Made by a program: the position numbers and the translations under genes
From: Sepiola atlantica
Lineage: Eukaryota; Mollusca; Cephalopoda; Sepiida; Sepiolidae
Direction of reading: 5' to 3'
DNA: 64,000 nucleotides
NCBI GenBank assembly: GCA_963556195.1
Contig: OY744528.1
Coordinates: forward strand, 63,357,646 to 63,421,645
The notes under the pieces: model-generated
Told to the model about the DNA's origin: nothing
Seen by the model: the letters and a program-made list of their open reading frames with translations, nothing else
Database searches by the model: none
Shown: in pieces, positions 1-12,417 of the stretch
Layout of the letters: each line of letters starts with the position of its first letter
Position numbering within the stretch: position 1 is the stretch's first letter

Positions 1-1
1 C

Positions 2-36
<35 letters not shown>

Positions 37-72
37 CATATATTATATATATACATATATATATATATATAC

Positions 73-104
<32 letters not shown>
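1..104. repeat. (AT)n microsatellite, interrupted
   Basis: Alternating TA runs with regular TATAC interruptions fill the left edge of the window and may continue beyond it. Confidence 0.95.
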
Positions 105-1724
<1,620 letters not shown>

Positions 1725-1869
1725 TAAATTTAATATAACACTAATTAAAACCTTGGTAGAAAACCTGACATTATAGTAATATCTTCGTCTGTAGATAAGC
1801 CAGGTCGAATAAAACCGTTATAAGACAGCAATATGAAGTGGCTATATGTCGTGGTAAAAGAGTCAAGAA

Positions 1870-3780
1870 GGAGGGGGACACGTTAGTCACGTGTAAATTA
1901 GAGTTCAAATCGAACCGCTGGCCAAGCAGTTAAGCATTACCAGTTGCTTTGCAAGCTACATCGTGCTGGTTGGATAGCGGGGGAATTGTTTATTGCTCAT
2001 TATTCACCATACATAAATTACGAGTTCCTAATTATTTAGATTCAATGCATTTTCTAGTCATCTCCGTATACCTGCTCTTAGCTGTGCTTATTACACTTTT
2101 ACAATAGTTTCGTGATGCTATTAATTTTCATATATTTGTATCTGACTTATGGCGGTTCAATCAGAAATAAATCCTTACTGCCTATGCGCAATAGAAGCTG
2201 CACAGTGAAGAGTGGGGGGGGTCGCTATAGAATTTCTGCGTAGATCATGTGCTTCTATACCTGATTTGACCCATTCAGTTACCTCATTTGCACATTGTTC
2301 AGCAAAAAGAAAGAATGATTTCTTTATGGAGTGTCTGTGATATTATCTCGCATGGATTCCCAAAAAGTCCGTTTGTAGTATCTCGTTATTTTATGCAGCG
2401 GCATTTAAGCTTGGGGTCAAAAGTTTAGGGTGATATCTTCCATTATCAAAACGTGATCAGCGTTCCAGAGTGTGCTATGGACATCTGTCGCACAAGTTTC
2501 GGGCAGTGTACTAAGGAATAGATCAAGACGTAAAGCTTGCTGATACTCACAGTCTTGGAGGCAGGTCGGTAAAGTAGCTGTCTTTGAAAGGGAATGCGCA
2601 ATAGTGAAACTATGTGTGCGTCCCCATAGCTTGAATACCCAAGCCAATTACTTTGATGGCCACTAAAATACCCACATCAATGTATTTGGGCGGTCACATC
2701 TAAGCAGATTGCTGCATCTATACTATCAGAAAAAAAGTTGAGTAGAGTTTTGGGGTAAAGGAGAACGGTAGAGGAAGTATAAGTAACTAACTGTGTGTTG
2801 TAAGGTTAATCTAAAGCACATGTAGACCTGATCATCTGATTCTAGACTATGTTTTATAGTCAAGTGGAGGGTGTTACGAATATAGATTCAAAGTGCGTGC
2901 ATATGTCTGTCTGAGTCTTTACAGCAGAGTGGGAGGTACCAGTTATTACAAAACGGGAAGTACCAGTCATGTCACAGCGATTAGAGAAAATCGAGGAAGA
3001 AGATAAGTGTCACTTGGTGTTAGGATATCCGGCGAGTTTACTAGAATTCTACATAATAGAGGTTAGTTCTAAGCCCTCAGATATTTGTGAACGCAATCTT
3101 AAAGGAAGACAGAGAATGGGTTGTTTTTGGATGAACGTCTTATTCGATTTTGTTAAGATCACTTTTGTTTTAAAGTAGAGTGGGTTAGGGAAAAGTGGGT
3201 GTTTATTAGATGCCAGTAAGATCACACAAATAGACGATTAGCCGAGTCTTGATTTATGAAGTTGTGGCCTCGGGAAAACCCAACCGGTGATAAGTTCAGA
3301 GCCATGCACAACATAGAAATACAGTTATCCGGATATTATACAACTCTTGATAGAGCGGCCGCTGTTAGCGTTACCTACAAGCTAATTCTCCTGTACTACC
3401 AGTTGGAAGCAACAGCCAGACAAGCTGTTTAACCTGTACCCTCAACCTATCAGAACAAGATCGGCTCAGATTCATTATGTGAAACCAAGAAATTGCCCTT
3501 AAGTTGCCCAGATAGACAAAAAGAGATCGGTGGGACAGCGTTTATTGTCAGACAACAAGGTTAACCACTAGGTGTTTTAAAGTGAATCTGTGACTGCACC
3601 TGACTAATAGCCAAAGAATGTGTACAAAGCTGGCTGATAGACAGAGCGTATCTAATCCTTAAGCAATTTTTGTTTGTAGACAAAATTTTTTGTCGAAGTC
3701 TTCAGCTCCCGGAAGGTTGTCGACCAGGACTAAGGAGGCCTCGCACCCCCTTTAGTTAGGTGTCAATACATTTGAAGTCA
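1870..3780 (-). mobile_element. LINE family A, copy 1 (5' part, truncated)
   Basis: This is a decayed non-LTR retrotransposon of CR1/L2/Jockey type, read on the minus strand. It aligns by eye with the LINE-A copies at 25.7-29.3 kb and 35.9-38.5 kb. The block at 3650-3780 matches 38380-38510. The region 3180-3640 matches the 5' part of the copy at 25.8-26.4 kb. The region 1870-2950 matches 37300-38340. The endonuclease domain is recognisable but broken by stops. The copy stops in the endonuclease-to-reverse-transcriptase linker, so the reverse transcriptase is missing. That is unusual, because LINE copies normally lose the 5' end. A later deletion or rearrangement is likely. The edges are estimates. 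Confidence 0.75.
2417..2647 (-). pseudogene. LINE-A apurinic endonuclease fragment
   Basis: This 76-residue open stretch corresponds to the C-terminal half of an APE-type endonuclease. It is collinear with the better conserved piece at 37.8-38.0 kb: the element phrase around 'IAHSLS', the 'DLFLSTLPETC' region and 'NADHVLIM', equivalent to the S/GNxDH motif of the fold, appear in the same order. In LINEs this enzyme nicks target DNA to prime reverse transcription. The fragment lacks the N-terminal catalytic part and is certainly inactive. Confidence 0.7.
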
Positions 3781-4076
3781 GTACACAGGTTTTACATCAG
3801 AGTGTTCCTGCTCCTAGATGGTTGATGCAATCTGGCAATCTGGGTTGAGTCAAAGGCACCCATCGGAACATCAAAGCTGTTGTTGTTTAATTTAATCCAT
3901 GTTTCCCGATTGTTTGTTAGGATGGATCTGCGACAAGCCATATGGTGGGCATGCTTATAATGTACACCATTAGCAGAAATGTAGAGCCTAATTTAGTGGG
4001 TTTATACAGGGATGATTGACTAATTATCATCCCTAATAGTGACGGCCCCTGGTATCTAAAATACATAAAAAATTAA

Positions 4077-4396
4077 TAAGAGTCTTCAAATACCTTGGAT
4101 TTAAAATAGATGTAACCCCAAATTGTAAAGTAGTAAATTATCTAGATATTACACTAGACTTAAAAAAGGGGACATACAAACCCTTCAATAAAGATAATCA
4201 CACACCATCCTATATCAATACTAGATCTAACCACCCGAACTGTATAATTAAACAAGTACCTAAAACGATTAATACTAGAATTAATAAACTTTCGGCTAAC
4301 AGGGAAATTTTTGAAACAGACAAACAGTTATACAATAGAGCGCTAGAAAAAAGCGGATATAGTAAAAAAACTCAAATATACCAAGAAAGAGAATAA
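4077..4396 (+). pseudogene. Penelope-like element reverse transcriptase, C-terminal remnant
   Basis: The frame starting near 4077 reads through a conserved block containing 'YLDITLDL', 'GTYKPFNK', 'YINTRSNHP' and 'IIKQVPKTIN' and ends at a TAA at about 4394-4396. These motifs are typical of the region after the catalytic palm in Penelope-like reverse transcriptases that carry a C-terminal GIY-YIG domain. The upstream palm and fingers are not recognisable in this window. Frameshifts and stops lie between 4396 and 4582, where remnants of the linker can still be read in other frames. This remnant and the next feature once formed a single open reading frame. The copy is dead. Confidence 0.75.
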
Positions 4397-4581
4397 AAAT
4401 AAATCCAGGAATAGAGGCCGGAAAATAATATGGTTCAATTCTCCGTACTGCCAACTATCTAACATCAACATCAGGAAAGTATTCTTGAACCTGGTAGATA
4501 AGCATTTTAGTATGAGTAATCCACTTAGGAAGATATTTAATAGAAAAAAACATAAAAATCAGTTACTCTTGTACCAAAAAC

Positions 4582-5013
4582 ATGGATAGAATAATCAGCA
4601 CCCATAATCATAAATTACTAAACAATTCTAGTAAAAATAAGGTTTCAGTAGATAAATGTAATTGTCAAGTGAAATATAACTGCCCACTGGACGGTAACTG
4701 TAAAGCTGAGTGCGTGGTTTATAAGGCCACTATTCATCCGGAAGATAACTACAGGGACAAGAAAGTTTACATCAGCATCTCCGCGGGTAACTGGAAACAA
4801 CACTTTTATGACCACAAACACTCTTTTAACAACCCAGAACTCAAGAACAAAACGGAGTTAGCTAAACAATGGTGGCTTCTGAAAAATGAGAACCGGTCCC
4901 CGGTGGTTTCGTGGTCAATCCTATGTTTTTCGGATGTTCCAAATGGATTTAGGCAAAGATGCAATTTATGTTTAGAGGAAAAAAATAAGAATCCTAAAAT
5001 ACGAGCACAATAA
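4582..5013 (+). pseudogene. Penelope-like element GIY-YIG endonuclease domain
   Basis: This 143-residue stretch has a small cysteine cluster (C26, C28, C34, C40) followed by a GIY-YIG-like domain. The first motif is 'VVYKAT' (residues 45-50), the second is 'VYISIS' (62-67), then comes 'WKQHFYDH' (71-78), and the conserved glutamate is in 'TELAKQ' (E92). In related elements the second motif is normally YIG and the position of H74 is the catalytic arginine. Here they read YIS and histidine, which suggests loss of nuclease activity. In Penelope-like elements this nuclease helps open the target site. The coding sequence continues after the stop in another frame to about 5083 ('LLNKRDELM'), so a frameshift lies near 5005. 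Family assignment is good. Activity is very unlikely. Confidence 0.8.
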
Positions 5014-5089
5014 TCTTTTAAACAAACGCGATGAGCTTATGGCAAAATGCAGACAGAAATGTAAATTTAAAATAACCAATATCTCATAA

Positions 5090-6107
5090 TCCGATAGACC
5101 TCTAGATTTGTAACGGTGAAGATACCAAATAGATAAAAAAAAAAGTATTTATGATAATATCTGTTATGGACACGTAATTACTGACTTGGTGATATTCATT
5201 ATAGGTGTTTTGGGATGTATGCATATATAATTGTACTTTAAGATATTTGTTTATTCTGATTGTTTACTCAAAATAAGATAACCGTAAGAAATGTTTCTGC
5301 TGATAATACACTAATCATTGAACTAATTTAAGTATAAGTATCTAATATTATCACTAGACATTGTTAGATTGGAATTAGGCTATAATAATAGGTTTCCATA
5401 GATGATAAAATTAATGTAAGATGAATTTTTAGAACTCAGATTATTAATATATTACGCCTATGTAAATGTTTTGTATTTAGATGCATATTGGCATCTGTGT
5501 GTGTGTGTAACTGCATGCGTATAATGCGTATTTCAAATAGATTAAAATATAATCTTAAATAAGTTTTATTTTTCAAATATATCCTATCTCGGATCTAGAC
5601 TGAATTCAAACTTGTAAACCTTGCACAGTTTGTCAGTCGGTTGATGACACGCAAACGCTGCCTGTCTCTTTTCTTTCTTCCTTTTTTTTCCAAGTCTAGC
5701 CGAATTTATATGACACACAAAAAAATGATTGCGTGCGTGCGTGATCGTAGGATGTGTATATATGTGTGTGTGTGTAGAGACGTATATACGTGTTTATATC
5801 ACCAAGTCGTAAGTGTCAACAGAATATGTGTTTTTAACTTAGACGTTATTATTAAAAAAAAAACAATAAAATTCATTTCGATCGTCTTAGTTAAATATAA
5901 GATTTTTATTCCTCCCCGCTCTGTAAGGGGTGTTCAGATTGGTTGCAACCACCACTCTCTCTGGTTGTATTTGAATTGTTGAGGGTGAATTCAGTTTTCT
6001 GTCAGTCTCAAAAATGTAATTGTCTAGTTTGATGCTTGAGGAAACAACAAGGTTGAAATAACTTATTGCATCGACGATTATGTAATTTCGTGTTATTATA
6101 TTTTATG
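5090..6107. other. Gene-less stretch with short GT-rich runs
   Basis: There are no convincing genes. Short (GT)n runs occur near 5500 and 5765. The 113-residue open frame at 5641-5982 has no recognisable domain and a simple-sequence composition, so I do not call it. Confidence 0.45.

Positions 6108-6173
<66 letters not shown>
6108..6173. repeat. (AT)n microsatellite
   Basis: An uninterrupted run of TA dinucleotides lies immediately left of the foldback element. Confidence 0.97.
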
Positions 6174-6175
<2 letters not shown>

Positions 6176-6195
6176 CAGTTAGATATGTGAACATG

Positions 6196-7740
6196 TATAT
6201 ATACTTGTATATACAGGATTGACTCCTAAACTAATGTACAGATCATTATGAATTATGGAACACAGCTGCTAGGCGCAAGAGGACGTAATGTGAACTATAT
6301 TTAGTTTCATTTAGTTTAATGCAAAGGAGGCAAAAGAAGTATGCAAGTTCTTTGTAGATAATTCAGATATCTCTGATTCTGCGAAATTTTAACAAAATAT
6401 ATGAAGCATCTATTAATATATATTCACTAACTTTCAGTTTATTGGGAGTATTTTAAAGGGTTTTCCGATGGCATAATATGAACACAAAGTCCTATTTGCA
6501 AGTTCAAATATTTCAGATTTGAATTGTATCCATAATCGTTAGTCACACATAAAGCATGATTTCCTGAAGTATAATTTCTTTTTAAGACTCCTTAAGCTTA
6601 AGCCTTAAATTTCAGACATTTTCTACAATCAAATTTATGTAACGATTTTTATGGAAACTAGAATAAGGATCGAAGACATAAAGTTTAATATCAGTATATC
6701 ATAAATGTTGTCTTCGTAATAGGAACATAAATGTGGTGCAAAGTCGATCTGTTCGGGGAATTAATTTTACCTGTCCTGGGATCGGTATATTATTTTGTTG
6801 ATTACAGGCTTTATACATTATTCATATCGATGTTTCCTCATTTTCCCGTTTCTCCGGGTTTTTTTCGTTTAATTTTCGGAACGATATCGTCTATAAGCGA
6901 TGCATTTTAAAATAGAAAATACCAGTTGATGGTGGCTATTTATTGACGAACATAGGTGTTATTGGTGAAATGCAACAGAAAACAATCCGAATTCTCTAGT
7001 CAAAAACTTTCTGGAGCGTTGTGAATTAGGGGACTGCACATTAGGAGCAAACGTTACCCTTTAATGCCATTTCGCACACCCACAACTCGTACTGACCTTG
7101 TGTAAGTAAAAACACAGAGTAGAAAGTTGTACATCTCTAAAGTTACTTTGTCTTCTTGATCGTTACTGATGGATAGCGAATTCGAGCCGTAATGTGTGAT
7201 AATCAGACAAGTATGAACTTGATATAAAATACGATAGGAATACCGATTCCAGGACACGTAAAATGAATTTCCCAAACAGAACAGTTTTTCACTCTTTTTA
7301 TGTCCCCTTACGACAATTAAAACCAAGATTAAATGATACAGTATCTAATGTTTAGCACTCTTATTAAGATGCAATTAAAACTCAGTGAATTCTGATTAAT
7401 AGGTGTCCAATGACCATGGATCAAATACAATGCAAATCTGACAGATTTAAGCGGTTGTGCCCATATTAAGCTCCCAAAATACTTCAAAATGCTTCAAAGA
7501 AATTGAACCTAGGAGAATATTTATTAATTCATGTCTCATACATATCGTTAAAATGTCGCAATTCAGACGTATCTGAATTTTGAAGAAAGGCTCCACCCTC
7601 TTTATACTCTTTGCATAACATTAAATTACACCAACTATAGTTTACATTTAGAAACCCTTACACCGAGCAGCTGTGTTTCAAAATTATTAATGAACGGTTA
7701 ATTAGTTTAGGAGTGAATCCTGTACATACAAATATATACA
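6196..7740. mobile_element. Large foldback (long inverted repeat) element
   Basis: The left end reads 'AGGATTGACTCCTAAACTAA' from about 6215. The right end, read on the minus strand, begins with the same phrase near 7725 with few changes. Matching continues inward in register for several hundred bases. Landmarks shared in order are 'CAGCTGTGTTCCA', a block near 6385 / 7565 around 'ATTCAGATA', 'TAATATGAACACAA' near 6475 / 7460, and 'ACCTGTCCTGGGATCGGTAT' near 6770 / 7250. Each arm is therefore about 500-600 bp, with roughly 430 bp between them. It could be a foldback DNA element with very long terminal inverted repeats, or two head-to-head insertions of one dispersed repeat. A third, single-arm relative lies at about 40070-40405. 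There is no transposase inside. Confidence 0.75.
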
Positions 7741-7762
7741 TATATAAACATACCTAACGTAT

Positions 7763-7960
7763 TGCTGTAACCTTGAATGGCGGATAATAAATAAGACAAT
7801 GCGGTGGTATATTAAAAAGAGTGTGTATTAACAGAAGTACAACATAGTCTGTAACAGAAAGTCTGCTCCTGATTGACAGAAACGGCTTCGTCCTTTGCCG
7901 TAGGCTTCTCTATACATAGTGTCTTGAAGAGTCCATATATTCACGAGTAGATTAGCATCA
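7763..7960 (-). repeat. 3' LTR of Gypsy-1
   Basis: The sequence begins (plus strand) with 'TGCTGTAACCTTGAA' and contains 'GGTGGTATATTAAAAAGAGT' and 'TTCTCTATACATAGTG'. All of these recur in order in the 5' LTR at 12418-12530 and 13240-13320. The right boundary is approximate. Confidence 0.75.
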
Positions 7961-8421
7961 CCCCATGGCACACATCTATTTAGCCCTACTACTTATGGAG
8001 CCACTACTTTTTTATTTTAGGTTTATTACAATCAAGTACATAATCTTACGTTTTTATCTTTGCTGTTCAGAACCTGTTTGCAGGATTTGCATCTTAAATG
8101 TGTCGAACACGACATCAATTAATTCGTCCTCTGGAGTATTATTCCCGACATCATCTTAATATCGTTTCCTCATCTGATTCATACTATGTAAATAATGTAC
8201 CGACTCCATCTATGAACCGTCCCTGCTTCTGAGTAGTATTTACTGTTTTCGAAAATCCGAAAGAAAACTTTTTCAACAACTTTGAAGCCTCACTTCATGA
8301 GATTTTATTCACATCCTTAGTTCTGTATGGGTTTGCAATTATCTATCAAACAATGTTTTAATCTTCCTTGCAAACATTGCTTCTACTTGCGTAATGGAAT
8401 ATGGAACATTGTTATTAGAGG

Positions 8422-8643
8422 TCATCTTATATACCTGCGAAATCCTAGAATGTTAATTTTGGTAGGTGCATCGATTGCTTTCTTAAGCCGTCTTTTGAAC
8501 GCATCCACGAACGGTACTGCCTGACCATTGCTTCTCACATTGTAAGGTGCCATCGTGATATTCTCCACTACAAATGTTTGACAAAATACTTTAAATTCCC
8601 TCAACGTGCCAACGCAGTCAACAACCCTGAACTGGATGAGCAA
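8422..8643 (-). pseudogene. Gypsy-1 integrase core, distal part
   Basis: This 73-residue stretch carries the end of the integrase catalytic core. It includes 'FVVENITMAPY' and 'RSNGQAVPFVDAF', the region that normally contains the third catalytic acid (usually GQAER or GQVER). Here the glutamate position reads valine, so the DDE triad is broken. A stop and frameshift separate it from the first part of the core at 8703-8927. Confidence 0.8.
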
Positions 8644-8702
8644 TTTATGTAAAAACTAATGGTTGCTCACCTGGTTGGTTTCTTATATTTTAATATTTCT
8701 GG

Positions 8703-8927
8703 CTATTTCGAGAAACTGTTAACCACCATTAGATAATAGAAACCTTCGAGTAGGCCAGTAAAATCTATATGGATTCTAAACCACGTTCGACCAGTTTTCG
8801 GCCACGGTCTGAATTTTATAGACGGTTTGTTCGCTGCCAAAGTACAACCATTGTATAGTTTCACTGCATTTTCAATGTCTTTGTACAGACTTGTCAAATA
8901 TACATACCGACTCATGAGACTTTTCAT
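8703..8927 (-). pseudogene. Gypsy-1 integrase, zinc-domain tail and start of core
   Basis: The peptide includes 'CTLAANKPS' from the zinc-domain side, then 'PWPKTGRTWFRIHIDFTG', which holds the first catalytic aspartate (HIDF) of the integrase core, and 'YYLMVVNSFSK'. It matches the start of a K02A2.6-like Gypsy integrase core. Integrase inserts the retrotransposon DNA into chromosomes. The fragment is not functional. Confidence 0.8.
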
Positions 8928-9239
8928 TCTCGAAATGCCCGATGACAGACATGGAATACTTTTAGTATTCTTTCCTGTAATGCTGCAGGAATAACCATTC
9001 GATTGCCGTACATAACCACTTCATCACAGATTACATACACTTCTGAGATTTGTCGGTATTTTTCTTTTGTTTATTTTTATGTTGTTTTTTTAAATCGTCG
9101 TGTAGCGCCTATTCTTTTATTTCTTCAAGTGTTACTGGAAGCTCTATAATGGCGTTACACAATGTATGTTTTACTTCAAGATGTTCAGCATATTTAGGGA
9201 TAAGTCTAGATCATCTGTCAGCATGATTAATCTTTGACG

Positions 9240-9640
9240 ATGGGTTAAACTCCGTTTTATAATTTTAATTAAGGATAATGGTCCTCATCTATGCAGTCTG
9301 TTTGCAGTATGCGTTGGTAATCCCTTTTTGGCTCATAAATCATTCGCGGTGGCTTATAGTCGGTTTGCAACACAAAATGAATTTCATGAAAAAACGATGA
9401 AATTTGTTGACTGCAAAAATAATACTCATCTCGATTTTTGAGTAAGTTCTTACTGTAGGTAGAAACGTACGATACGCGGGGCGATAGATTTTAGCGATGT
9501 GTCTTCCATTTTGTGTAATATGCAGACTTCAATGCCGTACAAACTAGCATCAGTAGCTACAATGATTTCGAGATCTGGATTGTAGTGCGTCAAAAATAAT
9601 TTTGATGTGAGGATATTTTTATTGTTTCAAATGCCTCTTG
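9240..9640 (-). pseudogene. Gypsy-1 RNase H domain
   Basis: On the minus strand, 'IIVATDASLYGI' (about 9535-9575) is the first RNase H motif with its aspartate. It is followed by 'CILHKMEDTSLKSIA', 'KNRDEYYFCSQQISS' (the glutamate helix region) and 'LQTDYKPP' (third motif). RNase H removes the RNA strand during reverse transcription. The frame changes more than once. Confidence 0.75.
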
Positions 9641-9649
9641 GATTTCTAT

Positions 9650-10430
9650 CGTCCAGCTCCAATTGTGTTCATGTTTAATAGCTCATTAAGAGGAGCTCGC
9701 AAATTATGCGAGCCTAGAATGACGATAAGTTTTCCGGCGCTGGCCTACTTTTTATTGCATCAGCTCGTTTTGTGTCTGGTCTTCTAACATATTTGTGTAT
9801 AATTTGACAAAGATCTAATATTTTCCAATTAAAAAAATTATTCTCCCTCCTATATTCCTAGATTCTTTCTGAACATGTAATTTGTGTTGCTTGGTCTTTT
9901 TACTGATCACTAGAATATCATCTAGGTAGGCTGTCGCAAATTTCAGTTCGCTAAGCAATGTGTCCATTACTTGTTGAACATAGCTAGTGCAAACTTTAAC
10001 CCCAAATGGTCATCGTTGAATAGGTATTTAAACAAAGTAGCTTTTAGCACTCCTCGTCAACAGTTATTAGTATATAAGCATCACTGAAATAAACGTTTGA
10101 AAAAAAATGTTTTTCTTCCGTTAAGTGTAGCGAATATTTATTCTGTACTAGGCAGAAGGTGAGTGTTATCTTTAGCGCACGGTTCAAACTTGTTGAGAAA
10201 TCTGCACAAACACACATCTCTTAACTTTTCTTACGTATATTGTAGGAAAAACCATCTCGCTTTACTCTACTTTCGATAATACTCCAATTTTTAAAGATAT
10301 ATTTACTTCATCATCAATCTGATTTAGTTACGCGAATTGAACGTCTCTTTTCTTTGTGAAAACTGGTTGAATATTTGGTTTTAAATCGACGTGGCAGCAA
10401 TGTTTTACTTCTTCTCAGTCCACCAGAAAA
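9650..10430 (-). pseudogene. Gypsy-1 reverse transcriptase
   Basis: Readable blocks on the minus strand in family order are 'VCADFSTSLNRAL' near 10200, 'FSDAYILITVDEE' (palm motif A) near 10080 and 'AYLDDILVIS' (the YxDD active-site motif) near 9910-9940. They lie in different frames with intervening stops. The YLDD motif is intact, but the protein as a whole is not. Confidence 0.8.
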
Positions 10431-10867
10431 AATCAGAAAAAGTTTTTGTTGATTCTTTCTTTAGTCTCTCTTCTTTGGCATTTAATATTTCAATATTTTT
10501 TACATAAGGGGTTTATGGGCATTTACCTTAATTGAAATTTATCCATCCAGTCCGTAACAGGAGATAGCTTGAGTTCTTCAATACGTCGTTCGCAATGTCA
10601 AAGTATTTTTTTTAAAAACATAACCATATATATTAGCTCACCGTCGAATTGTATTTATTCACCAGTAATGATTTAACTGTTTTCTCGTTCTCATCAAAGT
10701 TGGCTTTCCATTTTTTTTCTACGTTTAAGGACTTATTATGGACAGTTTTGAACCGGAATCGAGTTGTAATTTTATATTTTTTATTCAATATTTTTCCCTG
10801 CACAAATTTCCTGATTTTTGCAACTTCGTCACTTTTAGCAATTTTAAGGAACATTTTTCATCTTATT

Positions 10868-10918
10868 TTAAACTCTGCAGTGTGTACTTTTGTGTCCCAT
10901 GCGACCGCAATTAAAACA
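10868..10918 (-). pseudogene. Gypsy-1 Gag zinc knuckle
   Basis: The minus strand encodes CFNCGRMGHKSTHC, a perfect CX2CX4HX4C zinc knuckle, which binds the retrotransposon RNA during packaging. A stop codon follows two residues later. The protease expected downstream (10.45-10.86 kb) was not resolved. The open frame at 10633-10854 is probably part of that decayed region. Confidence 0.85.
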
Positions 10919-11069
10919 TATTTTTATTTTATATACACAATCTTTGTACTAATTAAATAGTCTGCGTGCAAAACACGGCTTTAAAGACAATTTTTTTTTG
11001 TTTGATAACATTTAGTTTGTGAATTATTTTTTTGTTACGTATTTTTCTAATATGTGACACCCTGCTTTG

Positions 11070-11258
11070 CTAAATATGTCTTAACACTTGGTGAACACTA
11101 ATAACACGTTGGCAGTCCTTTGCGATATGTTGAAGTGTCAAACTATGTTCATCTTCTTGTTTATTAAGAACCCATCGTCTAAGTTTAACATCTATATTGG
11201 ATACTAAAACCTGTGTGAAGCTAAGCCATTTAAAATTCTTAGCGCTTAACTCCGACAA
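11070..11258 (-). pseudogene. Gypsy-1 Gag, middle region
   Basis: This 62-residue piece ('FKWLSFTQVLVS', 'VLNKQEDEHSLTLQHIAKDC') resembles the part of Gag just before the zinc knuckle in K02A2.6-like Gypsy elements, where a short helical repeat of this kind is followed by a serine/glutamine-rich linker. The open frame at 12045-12287 lies where the start of Gag or the leader should be, but it has no recognisable similarity. Confidence 0.6.
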
Positions 11259-12398
11259 TTTTATATCATCTCAGTGTTTGTTAACTACGGTAGCGAAAGT
11301 AGTAATGTCTTCGTCATCTTTTCCTGTGAGATTATATATTTCCACCTTTTGTAAAAAAGAGACATATTAGGGCAAAACAATTGTACAGCTTAAACAAATA
11401 TGAAATTGCTGTTGTTAGTGGCAGTATATAATTGACAAATTTCGTGATAGCAAACGAACACGTTAAAAATGGGACAAATTCGCACAGTCTATATTATAAA
11501 CATTCTTTTATCGTCTAAAATACGACGCAAACATAATTCAATTTCACGAGTCTTAAGTAAAATTATTGATTACGTTCAAAATAGCTATTTGTGAAATGAC
11601 ACGTTTATCGTCAACATTTTCAGCCGTCTTCAATAATTTATATATTTTATCTGTTCTTGCTGGGTATGAATAGACATTTTCTCAAATCTTTTCATTTGCT
11701 CCAATTGTTTTTCTTGAAATTTCAATTCTTTTTCTTTAATTTTTTCTTATAGACGTAGCCTTTTGATTTCTTTTGATATTAAATTTGCTCCATTTGTTTT
11801 TCTCAGAATTTTTCTTCTAGTCAAAGTTGTTTTTCTTGTTGGTGTTTAATGTTATTCAACATGCCACTTTTAAATTCGCCCATTTTCGTTCCTAAAAATA
11901 GGCTACCAACTTTTCCGCATAGTTTTAAAATCTTAATACTTTACACGGTCTTAATTTTTCAACCGAAGATAAATTCTTCACTTCTTAGCGAGAAAATAAA
12001 GTAAACTTGTTTATATGTGTGCCTGATTAAACAATAATAAAAAATCAAAGGAAGATCGGCAGACGTTTTGTTGTTTTTGTTTCGTGGTCGAGCGCTTTAG
12101 ATTTCAAAACCGCGTTAAGGAATGTCTTGAAATATTTCCTAAAATCAGAAACTTTTTCTTTTTCAATCCTATTTTCTGATGTCGAAGAATTTCCTTCCAC
12201 AGATTGGACAGACCTTTTGCGTTCAAAATCGAGTACAGTTTTTTTTAACTTCTTCGCAGTTACTGTTGTAATTAATTTTACGAGCACACCAACATCGCCA
12301 GTTGTAATAATGGTTATGTGTTATCCGACATAAATACATGTTCTCGTTCCCAGTGTTGTGTGTAACATCATTCCTAGTTATGTCGTGTCCAAATAAGT

Positions 12399-12416
12399 CC
12401 TCGTTCCTCGTCGCCA
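12399..12416 (-). promoter_or_regulatory. Primer-binding-site-like sequence of Gypsy-1
   Basis: On the minus strand, directly after the 5' LTR, the sequence reads TGGCGACGAGGAACGAGG. A TGG start immediately inside the 5' LTR is the usual signature of a site where a tRNA 3' end primes minus-strand DNA synthesis. The tRNA was not identified. Confidence 0.55.
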
Positions 12417-12417
12417 G

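Noticed and set aside
2969..3178. Plus-strand 69-residue frame
   Set aside because: It is antisense to the LINE-A endonuclease start, which is readable on the minus strand.
7054..7326. 90-residue minus-strand frame inside the foldback element
   Set aside because: It lies in the right arm and unpaired centre, with no transposase motif.
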